From Phallusia mammillata (taxonomy: Eukaryota; Chordata; Ascidiacea; Phlebobranchia; Ascidiidae), in contig QLIY01000280.1 of NCBI GenBank assembly GCA_003260075.1, positions 43,805 to 107,804 of the forward strand: 64,000 nucleotides of DNA. Direction: 5' to 3'. Shown here in pieces: positions 61,615 to 64,000 of this stretch. Position 1 is the first letter of the stretch; each line of letters starts with the position of its first letter. A program made the position numbers and the translations under genes. The notes under the pieces were generated by a model that searched no databases, was not told the DNA's origin, and was given only the letters and a program-made list of their open reading frames with translations.

Positions 61615-62770
61615 TTCTTCAAATATCTGTACACCTTTTATTTTATGCCTGTATTGGTTTGGTTTTCGCTTTGCTTTTTTGTTGTATTTATATGTTTATA
61701 TACGTTCCAACATTGATACAATTCTAAGTTGTTTGTTTGTTTGTTTGTTTGAACCAGTAGCAGACCATAAAGGCAGACAGTGAGATGTTGTTAAAATTAG
61801 CACGAAAGTTTTTTTTTCGGAGGCAGAAAAAGTCACCGTTAATAAAAATGCAAGTGCAGCTTTTTTTCCAATCTCACGACATTGTGACTGCCATTTATAA
61901 TTTTCTAGGCTGTTAAACATAAAAACATAAAAATCTTCATGTTACTACCTTTCTTGCTATAGTCTCAATAAACATCGTACAATAATGCGTAATGGAAATT
62001 GTAACTTAGAAAAAATTTAAACTTACCTATTGTGGCCCAGTGCACCTATAATTTCTCCGCAAAATATACGCTATACTCATTATTTCAAAACTAACATGTA
62101 CCCCCCCCCCATAAACATCGTACAATAATGCGTAATGGAAATTGTAACTTAGAAAAAAATTAAACTTACCTATTGTGGCCCAGTGCACCTATAATTTCTA
62201 CGCAAAATATACGCTATACTCACATTTATTTCAAAACTAACATGTAAATGTTTTAATCTTATGCATATTGAGCATATAGATACCATTGTAAAATATAAAC
62301 AAAAAATTACAAGAAAATAGATCAACTTTCGTTTTGCTGTCAAGGATCATATAGTTCTTTGTTGGCTTGCAAAGTAAATTTTAGTGCTGGTCGGTATCTT
62401 AGTTCTGGATTGCATTTCAGCTGGTTTTGCAAATAACAAGAAATGCTTGGCACAGGAAACTTACATGCATTTTACGTACATTTACACTCCAGATCGAGTC
62501 CGAATTAGCGAAAAGACCAACTCGTGGACCTCAATGGATTCCAGACCACAATTTAGAAAACGCTAGATTATACAAACCTACTTATAAACATCCAAGAGAT
62601 TAATTGGACTGAAAACAAATTGGACAGCAAATAATAATAAAATTAGCTAACAGTTGATGTGCAAATTATTTTAAAACGTTCGAGAACCAAGTAATTGTAA
62701 AACAAATAGAATTTTATTTCCGAGACAAATAAAGGTGAAAATAAAACATTTTTATTGGCAATAAGTTTCG
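61615..62770. other. Convergent intergenic region, no gene
   Basis: Contains a doubled block around a C run (61964-62100 and 62111-62250). The short frame at 62384-62566 has no support. Confidence 0.5.
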
Positions 62771-63545
62771 TTATTTATAATTTGGGTTGCTCTGTCCTGG
62801 GTTTGAGAATGACGTGTCAGCTGTGCCTGAAATTGGGGGAGGAACTTGGACAGTCGCCATGTTGCTACGAGTTACCGTCGTCATGGTAATCATTCGTTGT
62901 CGTTCATCGTATCTTGCTGAAAAATAACATATACAATTTTGTCATTGAGGTAAAGTTCTATTACAAGTAAAAACATCTTCCTCTGGACCTTCAATACAGA
63001 GCCCGAACCCAGCCCGGACCCTAAAGTACAAACCCGACACCCGGCCCAAACTCGAATCGAATCGTCTTTGGGAAACCCGTTTAGGCTCGAAAGTTTGATT
63101 GACAGACGTAAACATTAAAGCCTCCGAAAAGTCTAAGACAACCAACACAATAGACAATTCGTCTTAAACAAGGCGTTCGGGCTGTTTGACTGTAGGTCGG
63201 GTCCAGCAACTAGCTACCTAGCTAGTTAAATTTGTTTCAAAAAAAATACTGACACAGAGTGTAAAGTCAGGAACGAATCAAGTCCGTTTTTTTCAAAGAA
63301 AACAACCCAACCCAAGCCAATAGAAAAATAAAACAGAAAACTAGCAAAAAGTCAACCTGAATTTGTGATAAAGGCATATCCCCATATGATGCTCCACACC
63401 CAGCCAATGAGAAAAACCCAGCAGGTTAGAAGTTGAAGACAACCGACACCAATATTAAGGCAAAATGCGCTGGTTTTTCCTTGGTTGGCATCAGGCCCTT
63501 CTACCACACCGCAACAGAATAAGGTAAAAGCGGCAATTATCGTTC
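62771..63545 (-). CDS. SPEC3/Stum-family membrane protein, paralogue 3 (5' part outside the window)
   Basis: Two terminal exons are visible on the minus strand: 63545-63357 (189 nt) and 62916-62771 (stop TAA at 62773-62771). The first encodes GTIIAAFTLFCCG, ICxAWLQ-equivalent NIGVGCLQLLTC and the diagnostic block FLIGWVWSIIWGYAFI. The tail is Pro/Ser/Asn-rich. Entry phase (1) and the following phase-1 junction equal those of paralogues 1 and 2. The upstream exons carrying the N terminus and the PGLG turn must lie beyond 64000. The intron holds GC-rich CGGGT-type repeat sequence (62990-63210) akin to the hAT at 16299. Confidence 0.82.
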
Positions 63546-64000
63546 CTGAAATGGATTAAAATGCCCGTTATGCATATAATCTCTTATTTTGGCAAATGCA
63601 ATCAGTGCCAAAAAACAAAGAATAAATTAGCTGTATCTTACAGTAGTGAAGAATTTAGGCATGACTCTGTAAGTGAGGGCGGCTTCTTTACCTTTTAAAT
63701 AAAATATTTGCTTTCTACAATTTGTAATAAAATGTAGTGCTTTGAAAACCTTTGCACAAATAATAATTGTATACAGGTTTGTTGTTTGCAAACGTTTTTA
63801 ACCTAATTAACTCAAAACCTAATTAAAGTTAGACTTAATTTCGTGTTGGACTATAAAGATGCTTGTATTCGTTCGTCAGATTTTTTACGGATAAATTTTG
63901 TGAACAATTTTTGACTTCGATGTGTAATCTAAAAAGGCAGGTTTGGGTTCAAAAAGATTTAATGGGGCATTGCTTTTTAGCCTGTTACTCCCAACAAACA
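63546..64000. other. Intron of paralogue 3, window end
   Basis: AT-rich. The last 40 bases (ggcattgctttttagcctgt) resemble the start of repeat family X. No exon seen. Confidence 0.4.

Noticed and set aside
1..64000. CRISPR array, prokaryotic operon or integrated virus
   Set aside because: Repeats are eukaryotic tandem arrays, SINEs and MITEs; genes have spliceosomal introns; no viral gene was recognised.

Overview
The window is nuclear DNA of a compact, AT-rich metazoan genome. Introns are short and intron-exon genes sit close together, among many small hAT-type elements and tRNA-derived SINEs, and the two haplotypes are strongly diverged. The gene set and style best fit an ascidian tunicate, probably Ciona. 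That is an inference from gene structure, not a species identification.

Layout. 1-7.3 kb: a single-exon SLC49/FLVCR-like transporter (1915-3401) flanked by two nested pairs of direct repeats, with two hAT MITEs. 7.5-11.3 kb: one orphan terminal exon, otherwise no gene. 11.5-14.2 kb: a five-exon type II membrane protein with a long stalk and a C-type lectin-like domain. 14.6-16.3 kb: a ~185-bp satellite running into a 630-base N gap. 16.3-24.9 kb: repeats, hAT elements and a weak minus-strand gene candidate. 25.1-27.2 kb: a Thr/Ser-rich single-pass membrane glycoprotein. 28.3-49.4 kb, minus strand: the dominant gene, a homologue of the ribosome-biogenesis protein URB1/Npa1. I could assemble 37 exons that join in frame to about 2155 residues. 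51.7-54.1 kb: a second mucin-like membrane protein with a coding minisatellite and a nested pair of hAT elements in its last intron. 56.8-63.5 kb: three SPEC3/Stum-family paralogues (+, +, -), the third running off the window end.

The genes do not form one pathway. They are a housekeeping ribosome-assembly gene beside several cell-surface genes (lectin-like, mucin-like, transporter) and a local SPEC3/Stum duplication.

Assembly caution. Some 40 homopolymer runs are embedded in this sequence. Every long run before the N gap is poly-G and every one after it is poly-C. Most short runs (about 8-13 bases) separate two near-identical copies of the same flanking block. I read these as two alleles laid end to end around a filled join, with the contig left of the gap in the opposite orientation. 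These joins break several real exons (transporter C terminus, URB1 exons 7, 10, 23 and 28, the mucin repeat), so naive ORF calls are wrong there. All exon limits below come from reading GT/GC-AG sites, phase and family similarity by eye.
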